DNA of 8,082 nucleotides. Origin: Bacteroidales bacterium GP1. Lineage in GTDB: Bacteria > Bacteroidota > Bacteroidia > Bacteroidales > Muribaculaceae. Position numbers and translations under genes: made by a program. Numbering within the stretch: the stretch's first letter is position 1; every line of letters begins with the position of its first letter. This document shows, piece after piece, positions 1 through 7,155 of this stretch. Location of the stretch: the NCBI GenBank assembly GCA_001701105.1, contig DAAI01000007.1, positions 4,102 through 12,183 of the forward strand. The letters are read 5' to 3'. The notes under the pieces were generated by a model, which worked only from the letters and a program-made list of their open reading frames with translations, was not told the DNA's origin and did no database searches.

Positions 1-593
1 TTCAGCATAATTTTGGCTACGGCGCGGGTGAGAGCCACCGTGCCGGCGGCCTTCCCTTTCTGCGCCTGTGATGCAGGGGCGGAATAGGTGATTTCGTTAT
101 TATCCCCGGTCATAATGAAAGAGGTCTGCAACCCGGTCCCCTCATCGAAAGGTGAATCAAAAACCATCGCTTTCATTGTCGCAATTGGAGTAAAGGGCTC
201 GATTGTGACTCCTTCGGGCAGATTGGCCAATGCAAATATCCGGCATTTGGCGCCATCAGTGTTATTGAAGAGGGCTGTGGCCATGGCGTCGGAAAGCTGC
301 ATCGTAACCTGCTTGGTAGTATATGCTTCCAGATACTCATAGGATGCCCATGCCACGGGGATGGCGGTCTCTTCGGCCCCGATAGGACAAAGCGCTATTG
401 TCAGATTGTCGATAAGCACTTCCGATTTGTTGGAATCGTCGCTACGGGTCATGTTGGAATTGTTGAAGGATATGGTGATCGACCCGGGAGAATCGGGCTC
501 CGGTACCGACGGCATATCAATACTGTCGCTGCAGCCGTAACAGAGACCCAGCACAGCCGTAAGGATGATTAATTTATATAGTTTTATCAACAT
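1..593 (-). CDS. Accessory fimbrillin-like lipoprotein, 3' end cut by window edge
   Basis: Only the first 197 codons are visible; the reading frame stays open to the left edge. ATG at 593 gives a basic N-terminus, a hydrophobic stretch and a lipobox ending C-Y-G-C with Cys21 as the lipid site, so an outer-membrane lipoprotein is expected. Fimbrillin N-domain features follow: an I-T-I-S-F strand (about 39-43), a Thr49-Arg50 pair at the usual site of proteolytic maturation, an F-I-M-T-G motif (about 159-163) resembling the I-P-M-S-G motif of fimbrillins, and L-T-R-A-V-A-K-I near 188-195, matching the L-x-R-x-V-A-K strand of the family. Only 3 bp separate it from the stop of the preceding gene and no Shine-Dalgarno is seen, so translational coupling is likely. 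Its position fits an accessory or tip subunit (FimD/FimE or Mfa4/Mfa5 slot), but without the C-terminus the exact class cannot be decided. Confidence 0.85.
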   Translation of the reverse strand, partial: MLIKLYKLIILTAVLGLCYGCSDSIDMPSVPEPDSPGSITISFNNSNMTRSDDSNKSEVLIDNLTIALCPIGAEETAIPVAWASYEYLEAYTTKQVTMQLSDAMATALFNNTDGAKCRIFALANLPEGVTIEPFTPIATMKAMVFDSPFDEGTGLQTSFIMTGDNNEITYSAPASQAQKGKAAGTVALTRAVAKIML

Positions 594-596
594 CTG

Positions 597-2363
597 CTAT
601 TGGATATTAATAGGATTCTGGACAATCGTATAATTCTTATAGGAAACCTCGGCCGGGACAACCGGAGCCTCAATCACCGTAGAATTTCCGGGAATAGTAA
701 CCACAATCTGCAGCTTGGCGCTATTGAGCGTAGCCGGTTCGTTGTCAAGGGTGACGATCACGATGTCGGAGAGTGTGGTGCCGTCGATGGTGCCGACCAC
801 TGTGGTATGCAATTCTCCATTTATTAGAAATGCGAATGAATTGGGAGCGCCTTCCATCGGAATGAGATGAGCCGACCATGTGGCGCCTTTAGGAGTCGAC
901 AGCCCGAACCGGCCCGTGAGCGGTACCCACTCCGGAACTCCGCTATCGGGGTTGATTGTCCAGGGCTTGATCACCACTTCCCCTTTAGCGTCCGCAGCTT
1001 GTCCGGTATCATCCGATTCTTCATACCCCGACAGCCATTCAAGCGGCTTAGCCACGGTGACGCTCTGCGTATAATCCAGCGAATATGTGCTTTCAATCCA
1101 GGGAGCGACAGTGAACGTGAGGTTTACTTCCGAGCCGAGGGCTACTTCGTTCACGGAGAGCGTATATATATGATTCCGCAGAATGGAGTTGCCGAAGCCG
1201 AATGTAATGTCCTTATAGCCGGTCATCGGCACGTCGAACTCCTTAATTTCGAGGGAGCCGTCGGCGTTCTGCCCCATTGCTATTGAGATATGGAATATGG
1301 GCATACCTTGATTCACATCCCCATTGATGTTGTCGATTTTCTGTTCGGGCACAAACCCGATTCTCACATCGCCTTTAAAGTCGGCGCCTACCACGGCATT
1401 CGCCGGTATGGTGCCTAATTTATATTTCATGGCTCCTTCAAGTTGCAATGGCTTATCGGGCTCGACGATGTTGGGGTCATGCACCTGCATGCCGTTTTGG
1501 TATCCGGCTGCATTATACGGCAATTGCTTCGCCATGGACTGGGAACCCCAGAACTCGGCATCGACTATTTTCGGGAATCCGCTAATATCCTTGTTCAGGA
1601 TATTATCCACCACCCTCACTTTGGCCACCGAGCGCAGGAGATAAATCTCACCTAAATATACGCGGTTGTCCGGGCGGCTGTAAAACAAGGATTCCTGCGT
1701 GGCTGATTCCACCACGGTGCCGAACATCGGGAGATTCTTTTTCAGGTTTGAATAGCGTCCGGCCGCGTCGTCGCCGGCATAGTTTTCATTATAGATGTTG
1801 GCCATCGCATAGCTCCAATCGGAGAGCTGATTGATGACAGCCGTATATGTCTGGCCGGTAATGGCATTCCATTTAGCCTGTGCGTTAGTGCCGGTCGACG
1901 AGCAATTGGCCAGCATCAGAATCCGGAAATTAATTCTTTCCGTGCCGTCGGGCTTAAGCTCGAAATTGAGAAGTTCGTTAAGCTTAGTTTTGGCAATTAC
2001 CAAATTCACAGTATACGCCCCCGGGGCTCCCGCAATAAATATTTCCGGATTTGTTGAGCCACCGAGATTCGTGTTTTTATAGAGGAGCGCTTCTTCATTT
2101 TCGGTGCCTTCGATTTTTGCGAATATAAAGAGGGCGCAATCACTCATGTCGATGCCGTCTTCCAGATTCAGAAGTTCGCTATCCACTTCATCATGGCCAT
2201 TGTTGTCGACGCGGGTATTGAGAAGCGCACCTGAGGTCTGCAGATCGAAGCTGATGGTGATGTTCTCATCCGGATTGTCCGGACAAGGAGGCTCACCCTC
2301 ATGAATCAATGTACAGGAGGTAAGCAACAATGCCATTATCAGAGACGGAATACTGAATTTCAT
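597..2363 (-). CDS. Accessory fimbrillin (FimC/Mfa3 position) with C-terminal extension
   Basis: A 588-residue lipoprotein. Signal peptide 1-16 ends in the lipobox L-T-S-C with Cys17 lipidated, which supports ATG 2363. Fimbrillin features in order: strand I-T-I-S-F (35-39), Thr50-Arg51 at the presumed maturation site, L-P-M-F-G-T (211-216), L-L-R-S-V-A-K-V-R-V (242-251), S-I-L-R-N-H-I-Y-T-L (393-402) and F-T-V-A-P-W (417-422). The R-N-H-x-Y and V-x-P-W elements normally lie near the end of a fimbrillin C-domain, yet about 165 more residues follow, apparently a further beta-rich domain. Cys27, Cys76 and Cys154 could form disulfides. Being third after the major and anchor subunits matches fimC/mfa3, whose products are minor components that bridge or help assemble the fimbria and its tip. 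The family call is firm; assignment to FimC/Mfa3 rests on gene order. The spacer from the upstream stop is 31 bp. Confidence 0.85.
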   Translation of the reverse strand: MKFSIPSLIMALLLTSCTLIHEGEPPCPDNPDENITISFDLQTSGALLNTRVDNNGHDEVDSELLNLEDGIDMSDCALFIFAKIEGTENEEALLYKNTNLGGSTNPEIFIAGAPGAYTVNLVIAKTKLNELLNFELKPDGTERINFRILMLANCSSTGTNAQAKWNAITGQTYTAVINQLSDWSYAMANIYNENYAGDDAAGRYSNLKKNLPMFGTVVESATQESLFYSRPDNRVYLGEIYLLRSVAKVRVVDNILNKDISGFPKIVDAEFWGSQSMAKQLPYNAAGYQNGMQVHDPNIVEPDKPLQLEGAMKYKLGTIPANAVVGADFKGDVRIGFVPEQKIDNINGDVNQGMPIFHISIAMGQNADGSLEIKEFDVPMTGYKDITFGFGNSILRNHIYTLSVNEVALGSEVNLTFTVAPWIESTYSLDYTQSVTVAKPLEWLSGYEESDDTGQAADAKGEVVIKPWTINPDSGVPEWVPLTGRFGLSTPKGATWSAHLIPMEGAPNSFAFLINGELHTTVVGTIDGTTLSDIVIVTLDNEPATLNSAKLQIVVTIPGNSTVIEAPVVPAEVSYKNYTIVQNPINIQ

Positions 2364-2394
2364 TACTATTCGCTGAATTTACCGGTTCTTCAAT

Positions 2395-3435
2395 TTAGAA
2401 GCCATTGTCCTGAGGCGGTACCACCGCCCAGCCATTTATATAGATGCCATCGGCAAGATACCAATTGCTATTTTGGTCGATAAAGAATACAATTGAATAA
2501 TCATCCTGCCGGTCGAGATAGTCTTGATCGGAAATATTACCGTAATAACCCTTCACGAGGAGCAGATAATCTATCAGCGGGATGCGGATAATATCCTTAT
2601 CATCCCAATTGCGATGGACTGTGAGGATTGCCCCCGAATTGGTGATGAGGCGGCTTGTCGATAGGTCGAAAAGGAGGGAGGCTACCGTATCGACTGATTT
2701 CGTTCCGGGTTTTGCATCGGGTGCCGTCACCTGACCGTACCGCACATTCCAGGGCTTGTAGGTCACGACCGGGCAGCCCGGGATAACCTCATTCGTGCTG
2801 GAAAGCCAGGAATTGGCGTCGGTGATTGTCACCTCAAAATCGCGGTTCTCTATCGGAGAGCCGTCGAGATGCTGCATAAGGACGCGGATGTCCTTCGTAT
2901 CTTTTGTAAGAGAGATGTTGGCCGATTGATATGTCGGCTTGTTGGGGTCGATGGTATAGACAACACCGGATGTCGACCCGTGGTAAAGCCCGGGAAGATA
3001 ATTGACTGAGACATTCGTGCTTCCTTCGGCAATCGTCTTGAGCTTTACTTCCAGTTCCTCCTTCGAGGAAGGAGTATAGTTTGCGAGATTGAATTCGGAG
3101 TTATCCTTCAGGCCGCACCATGAAATAAAATCATAAGAGCCTTCCGGGAGCCCCGTGTTGAGTTTGAAGTCTTTTGCTTTTAATGCTTCGCCCGATTCCG
3201 CACCACTCCAGACGAGCTTACCCGTCGGGTCGAATGCCCATACATTCACCGATGTCACTTCCGCAGCGAAAGCGTCGGAGAATTTGATATTGCGGTCGTA
3301 GGTAAATGTCACGCTCAATTCTGCCGGACATTCCGCGAGATCGTCCTCTATCACCCATGAGCACCCTGTAAGGCATAACGATGCCCCTGTGGCTACGGCA
3401 GTGAGGAATATGGAGTGAATGGTCTTTGATAACAT
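2395..3435 (-). CDS. FimB/Mfa2-family fimbrial anchor subunit
   Basis: A 346-residue lipoprotein. The signal peptide ends in L-T-G-C with Cys25 as the lipid site; ATG 3435 is the start that yields it. Family traits of FimB/Mfa2: an acidic stretch then C-P after the lipid Cys (E-D-D-L-A-E-C-P, 30-37), strand S-V-T-F-T-Y-D (41-47), V-N-V-W-A-F-D (63-69), V-L-M-Q-H-L-D-G (185-192), I-P-L-I-D-Y-L-L-L (285-293), Q-D-Y-L-D-R-Q-D-D-Y-S-I-V-F-F (304-318) and the closing Y-I-N-G-W-A-V-V (332-339). In P. gingivalis this subunit stays lipid-anchored in the outer membrane, caps the base of the fimbria and limits its length. Consistent with this, there is no Thr-Arg pair near residue 50. It follows the major subunit gene after an 82-bp spacer with two stem-loops, which could keep anchor expression below that of the major subunit. 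Confidence 0.93.
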   Translation of the reverse strand: MLSKTIHSIFLTAVATGASLCLTGCSWVIEDDLAECPAELSVTFTYDRNIKFSDAFAAEVTSVNVWAFDPTGKLVWSGAESGEALKAKDFKLNTGLPEGSYDFISWCGLKDNSEFNLANYTPSSKEELEVKLKTIAEGSTNVSVNYLPGLYHGSTSGVVYTIDPNKPTYQSANISLTKDTKDIRVLMQHLDGSPIENRDFEVTITDANSWLSSTNEVIPGCPVVTYKPWNVRYGQVTAPDAKPGTKSVDTVASLLFDLSTSRLITNSGAILTVHRNWDDKDIIRIPLIDYLLLVKGYYGNISDQDYLDRQDDYSIVFFIDQNSNWYLADGIYINGWAVVPPQDNGF

Positions 3436-3449
3436 GGCGATTGGTTTTG

Positions 3450-3480
3450 GGAGCGGAGGGAGGGGTGCCCCCTCCGCTCC
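3450..3480 (-). promoter_or_regulatory. Strong intercistronic stem-loop upstream of the anchor gene
   Basis: Inverted repeat with an 11-bp perfect GC-rich stem (3450-3460 pairs with 3470-3480) and a 9-nt loop. In the minus-strand transcript it lies between the stop of the major fimbrillin gene and the start of the anchor gene, ending 14 nt before the anchor ATG. No run of U follows (the next bases read CAAAACC), so it is not a standard intrinsic terminator. More likely roles are a partial terminator, a barrier that protects the 3' end of the major subunit message, or a structure lowering translation of the anchor. Confidence 0.65.
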
Positions 3481-3492
3481 GTGATGGTTGGT

Positions 3493-3506
3493 GTCGCCGG
3501 GGCGAC
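3493..3506 (-). promoter_or_regulatory. Small stem-loop after the major fimbrillin stop codon
   Basis: GTCGCC (3493-3498) and GGCGAC (3501-3506) form a compact hairpin: 5 bp with a 4-nt loop, or formally 6 bp around GG. It starts 11 nt after the stop codon of the major subunit and is followed 12 nt later in the transcript by the larger hairpin at 3450-3480. Together they may act as a two-part RNA processing or stabilising element. No U-tract follows. Confidence 0.45.
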
Positions 3507-3517
3507 TCGTTGTCTTT

Positions 3518-5578
3518 TTAAAGTTTCACACTCTGAGTCGGCACGACTGCCCATTTCAGGATCCGTACTGAATAGGATACAAAATAGTCGTCGGTTGTTG
3601 CTGGAGGCACGATAGGCACATTATCACCACCGATACCGGAAGCAAGTCCCTTGATTTCAGTAACGTTGATGGAGTAGCTGTGGTTACGAACCATGCCGAA
3701 ATCTCCTACGCGCACCTTATTCCAGTCGATCTTGTCGGCAGTCTTCTGCGTGTTGCCTTTACGGTACCAGCCGAGATGCTTCACGGGAATGTTGAAGTAG
3801 CCGTGACCTGTGGTATAATAGTAGGCATAACCCACCTGGCGCATGATAGCGATGTTAGCTTGCGTTAAGGTAATCTGACCATTTTCGGGCGTTTCATCAT
3901 CGTCTACTACCGCCTGATAACCGTTGCCGGTTAAGATATAGATGTCTTTGGCGGCTCCTACACTCTTAAGCTGGAGAGTGCGGGCATTGTTCTGGAGTTT
4001 CAGCTTTGTGGTATTCACTCCATCGTAATTTGTCTTTACCTCATCAGAGATTTCAGCCACTTCTAAAGCACCTACAAGGTTGGTAAAATCTTCGGCGTTG
4101 CCGATTGTCATGCGTGTATAGGTGGTTTTTCCTTCTCCATCCGTATTTGCCTTATAGAAGCATTGAGCCTGGGCAAGGAAGCGCTTGAGCATTGACTCTC
4201 CGCCGGTAACTTTGCTGGAGCCGTCAGTGTTGTTGTCAAAATATACATAAGGGCGATCAACTGTGTTACCGTCAACTGTAACCTGGCCGGTAAGATAAGT
4301 GTAGAAGCTCGGGTTTCCGGTAACCGGTGTACCGTCTATACTAATAGAATACTGGCCAACATAAATTACGGATGCTACTGCGGCAGCCGGATTTGTGGAA
4401 TTCAAAGCCTTCGATCCTACGGTAGTCTCGTGGAAATACTGCGGAGTAGTATTTGTAGCGGAGAACCCTTTGGTTGCAAGCTCATTGTAGGAAATATACT
4501 CTTGATTATCCTGTAGAGCGTCATCGCCCATGAGGTCGGACGATACTTCAGGATATGCAGCGGTATAATAGGCCGGAGACATTCCCCAGTATGAACGGTG
4601 ATAGTCCGGATTGTTCCAGTCCCATGAATTTGTTGTGCTTAGGGTTCCTGTGCCGTTATCTCCGACATTGATTATGTTGTTAAGCGCGGAATAGGTATAA
4701 TCATTACCGAGCAGGATGCCATCTTCGGATTCCTGACGGAAAGATTTGATTACATATGAACGGTTGGCCTGTGCATTTACGGCCCAGTATTGTGCGTTGA
4801 ATGTAAGGGTTACGGGAACATTAGTGGTGGTAGTTCCATCGGCTCCGTAGACGCGAGTGGCTGTCTGGTATGGAGTCGCGGTCGTGCCATTAAATGCGAG
4901 TTTGCTGGCATAGCGCTCTACATATATATGTACTGTCTTGCCTGCATCGAGATCCTCTTTTGCCGCTGATTCGGTAGTTTGAAGTAAAGAAGAAGGAATT
5001 TGGGCTGTAATCTGCGGGGTTGAACCTGCTGCTTCACCGTCGGGGTAATAAACAGAGTTACTCATGGCGAAGCCTTCGTCCGTCTTAACTTGAGAACGTG
5101 AGACGGTCTGGATGGTGTTCAAGCTCACGTTGAGAGTTCCGGATTGAATAGGATTGAGATAGCAGATCACTTGCGTCGGTTTCTTCTCACCCTTACGGAT
5201 ACTTACGGACACCACCTGCTTATAGGATACAGCTACAGTATTCCCCTCAGCAGTCTCATCCTTATTGGTATTGGTGAGCGTTACAGGAACTACATTGCCC
5301 ACTACATGGCCATTCTCATCGTAGAATACGAAATAGGCGGAAGATACCTGATTCTCGGTATCGGAGCCCTTATCGAAATCCGTTGCGTCATCATTTGGGG
5401 TGCCGTTTTCGCTGCTTGCGCGAGTGCCGGTGAAATCTCCGGAAATCGTCAGGCTGACATATAGCGTCTGATCGGAGTCGGCAATTCCATTGCCATTGCC
5501 GGTGCTGAGATCATCCTTGCTACATGCCGTAAGGAGCAATCCGAGAGCCATTGCTCCATAAAAGCATTTCTTGTTCAT
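3518..5578 (-). CDS. Mfa1-family major fimbrillin (fimbria shaft subunit)
   Basis: A 686-residue lipoprotein precursor. The lipobox L-T-A-C (16-19) is followed by S-K-D-D, a Bacteroidetes-type lipoprotein surface export signal, so start ATG 5578 is well supported. Family landmarks: first strand region about 38-46, G-T-R-A (51-54) at the expected Arg-specific maturation site, V-E-R-Y-A-S-K-L (230-237), the Trp/Tyr-rich stretch with Y-H-R-S-Y-W-G (336-342), G-M-V-R-N-H-S-Y-S-I-N-V (638-649), G-L-A-S-G-I-G (654-660), a Pro linker, and C-terminal strands with I-L-K-W-A-V-V (683 region, ending in L686) expected to work in donor-strand exchange. It is longer than P. gingivalis Mfa1 (about 560 residues). 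It should polymerise into the shaft after lipid transport and cleavage. The leader is about 85% AT over the last 52 nt, which in Bacteroidales goes with efficient translation. It is flanked on both sides by GC-rich potential hairpins. Confidence 0.95.
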   Translation of the reverse strand: MNKKCFYGAMALGLLLTACSKDDLSTGNGNGIADSDQTLYVSLTISGDFTGTRASSENGTPNDDATDFDKGSDTENQVSSAYFVFYDENGHVVGNVVPVTLTNTNKDETAEGNTVAVSYKQVVSVSIRKGEKKPTQVICYLNPIQSGTLNVSLNTIQTVSRSQVKTDEGFAMSNSVYYPDGEAAGSTPQITAQIPSSLLQTTESAAKEDLDAGKTVHIYVERYASKLAFNGTTATPYQTATRVYGADGTTTTNVPVTLTFNAQYWAVNAQANRSYVIKSFRQESEDGILLGNDYTYSALNNIINVGDNGTGTLSTTNSWDWNNPDYHRSYWGMSPAYYTAAYPEVSSDLMGDDALQDNQEYISYNELATKGFSATNTTPQYFHETTVGSKALNSTNPAAAVASVIYVGQYSISIDGTPVTGNPSFYTYLTGQVTVDGNTVDRPYVYFDNNTDGSSKVTGGESMLKRFLAQAQCFYKANTDGEGKTTYTRMTIGNAEDFTNLVGALEVAEISDEVKTNYDGVNTTKLKLQNNARTLQLKSVGAAKDIYILTGNGYQAVVDDDETPENGQITLTQANIAIMRQVGYAYYYTTGHGYFNIPVKHLGWYRKGNTQKTADKIDWNKVRVGDFGMVRNHSYSINVTEIKGLASGIGGDNVPIVPPATTDDYFVSYSVRILKWAVVPTQSVKL

Positions 5579-5697
5579 AAAAAAGATTATTGGTTATTAT
5601 TGAAATTTAATTCTTTTTAGATTTTGCTTATATGCGTCAGCGTTCAGTTCTCCGTCGGGGCAGCCTCGGGTTGAGAGGCGCCCGGGGGAGTGCGAGG
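5579..5697 (-). promoter_or_regulatory. Two-part leader of the major fimbrillin gene
   Basis: The 119-bp gap splits into two parts. Next to the upstream stop, about 5651-5697 is roughly 77% GC and can fold GCCTC (5663-5667) against GAGGC (5675-5679), with competing pairings such as 5664-5668 with 5693-5697. The last 52 nt before the ATG (5579-5630) are only about 15% GC and lack a Shine-Dalgarno. In Bacteroidales such unstructured AT-rich leaders favour strong translation. I did not find a convincing TAnnTTTG promoter on the minus strand here, so a processed leader is as likely as a second promoter. Confidence 0.5.
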
Positions 5698-7146
5698 TCA
5701 ATTCAATATTTCCACGCCATCGAGAGGAATATCCTTGAGACGGCGCACCGATTCGAGTGCAGCCGGGGCATCGGCCACCTTCAGACGCGCGGCCTGCATG
5801 AAATATTTTTCAGCCTCGGCGTAATCCTTCTGTAAGGCTGCGAGCACGCCGCGTGCGTAAATGGCCGCCGGCGTATCGCCCGATTTCTCAAGATAGCGGG
5901 CTGCCTGCCCGAAGCGTCCCTGCCGCATGGCTGTGTTGGCGGCGTTGAGATTACAGATCTCATCGTCGGGGTACATCCTCACGGCCGTCTCGAAGACTTC
6001 GTTATATTCGTCGGAGCCCTGCTCCATGCTCTGTGCGGCCCGGTAGAATTCCTCCTTCGAGAGTTTCTGGTGATTGGTCTTAAGCACACGCAGAATATCT
6101 TCGAGCGAGGTATAGGAACGCACGGTGTAATTGATCACATAATCCGAGCGGCGCAGAGTGGGATAGACGGTGGTAAGCAGCATCGTATACTCCGAGGGGT
6201 AATCCTGTTTTATCTTGGATTCGCGCTCGTCGTAAGGGAGATTGGAATCAATAATGTCAAGCAGACCCTGACGATTGGCAAGCGAAGAATTCTCTACATA
6301 TTCCCGGAGGCCCGGCCAGTTTTCAGCCATAAAATCGCTTTTTATGAAGCCGGGTTTGAATCGGTAAAGATTCTCGACATAAGCCTTGAGAGTGGCCGTA
6401 CGCTCCTTGGCAAGATTCTCATTGATGTCGTAAGGGCCTTCGGGAGAGGCGAACCCTTTAATGAAAATCGAAGTGATCGTGACATCCGGATCCCCCTTCA
6501 CGGAATCAATGGTGCCCGTGATTTTGGCAAGCTCCACAGGATTTCTCATGTAATCAGGATATAACTCCGTCTTATTGACCGGGAAATTTATGAATGCGCT
6601 TCCGCATAGTTCAAAAGTCTTCACCGTTTCGGCCACGGGTTGAATGTAATTGAACACCGGGGTATAAGCCATCCGGTGGGTACGGGCAATATCATTGAAA
6701 TTCTGGGAGATGTAAGACTCGCAGCATCCTCTCTGGACGGCATCGATCCTGAGGGTGGCATTTCGCATCCAGTTCTCCAGCGGCAGGGAGGCGGAATAAT
6801 CCGCCGGCTTCTTTTGGCCCGACTGATAGAAAGGAATGTTGTCGGGCTCGTTGTCGCGCAGATGGCCATAATAAAGATTACGCCCGGCTACAATCACCGG
6901 AGAAAAGGCCATGGAATCCGTGCCCTCCGCTGATACAAGCACCGGAGTGAGGATGTATTCCCGATTGCCGGGGGCGTGAAACTGATTGAGCATCAGTTTC
7001 ATTTCAAGGATAAATCTTGCATCGGTAAGTTCTATCTTGACATCGCTCACAGGAACTTTCCGGAGGCCGGCGCTCTTTGAGAAAGCCGGGGATAAGGATG
7101 CGAGCAATAATATAGTGAGCAATAATAATTTTTTCATAGCCTGCAT
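5698..7146 (-). CDS. DUF3868 protein with OmpA-like middle and TPR-like C-terminus
   Basis: A 482-residue secreted protein. The signal peptide has a lysine pair, an L-rich core and a likely cut after A-F-S (near residue 23), with no lipobox. ATG 7137 (Met4, M-K-K-L-L) is an equally good start; 7146 leaves a 9-bp gap to the gene before it. Residues about 24-140 resemble the DUF3868 N-terminal domain. Residues about 185-260 look like the OmpA C-terminal fold: F-P-V-N-K-T-E-L, then G-F-A-S-P-E-G (231-237), then N242-x-x-L245-A246-x-x-R249. The usual Asp of the T-D-x-x-G motif is absent. Residues about 380-470 carry TPR-like helices (A-L-Q-K-D-Y-A-E-A-E-K-Y-F-M-Q-A-A and neighbours). C141-C142 is an adjacent Cys pair. 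Genes of this type often pair with DUF3575 genes next to fimbrillin genes; the biochemical role is unknown. A periplasmic assembly or anchoring partner is inference. Confidence 0.88.
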   Translation of the reverse strand: MQAMKKLLLLTILLLASLSPAFSKSAGLRKVPVSDVKIELTDARFILEMKLMLNQFHAPGNREYILTPVLVSAEGTDSMAFSPVIVAGRNLYYGHLRDNEPDNIPFYQSGQKKPADYSASLPLENWMRNATLRIDAVQRGCCESYISQNFNDIARTHRMAYTPVFNYIQPVAETVKTFELCGSAFINFPVNKTELYPDYMRNPVELAKITGTIDSVKGDPDVTITSIFIKGFASPEGPYDINENLAKERTATLKAYVENLYRFKPGFIKSDFMAENWPGLREYVENSSLANRQGLLDIIDSNLPYDERESKIKQDYPSEYTMLLTTVYPTLRRSDYVINYTVRSYTSLEDILRVLKTNHQKLSKEEFYRAAQSMEQGSDEYNEVFETAVRMYPDDEICNLNAANTAMRQGRFGQAARYLEKSGDTPAAIYARGVLAALQKDYAEAEKYFMQAARLKVADAPAALESVRRLKDIPLDGVEILN

Positions 7147-7155
7147 GGGATTGCC

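Noticed and set aside
867..1286. Plus-strand open frame of 139 codons
   Set aside because: It lies wholly opposite the FimC/Mfa3-like gene, has no signal peptide or family motif, and its sequence looks like an antisense shadow.
3450..3480. Intrinsic terminator ending the operon after the major subunit
   Set aside because: The stem is strong but has no U-tract on the transcript side, and the downstream genes clearly belong to the same locus, so full termination is unlikely.
5632..5835. Plus-strand open frame crossing the leader of the major fimbrillin
   Set aside because: Arg-rich composition produced by GC-rich DNA and overlap with the DUF3868 tail; no sign of a real gene.
6070..6564. Plus-strand open frame of 164 codons
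   Set aside because: It is the longest opposite-strand frame but is fully antisense to the DUF3868 gene, whose motifs are convincing; nothing recognisable is encoded.
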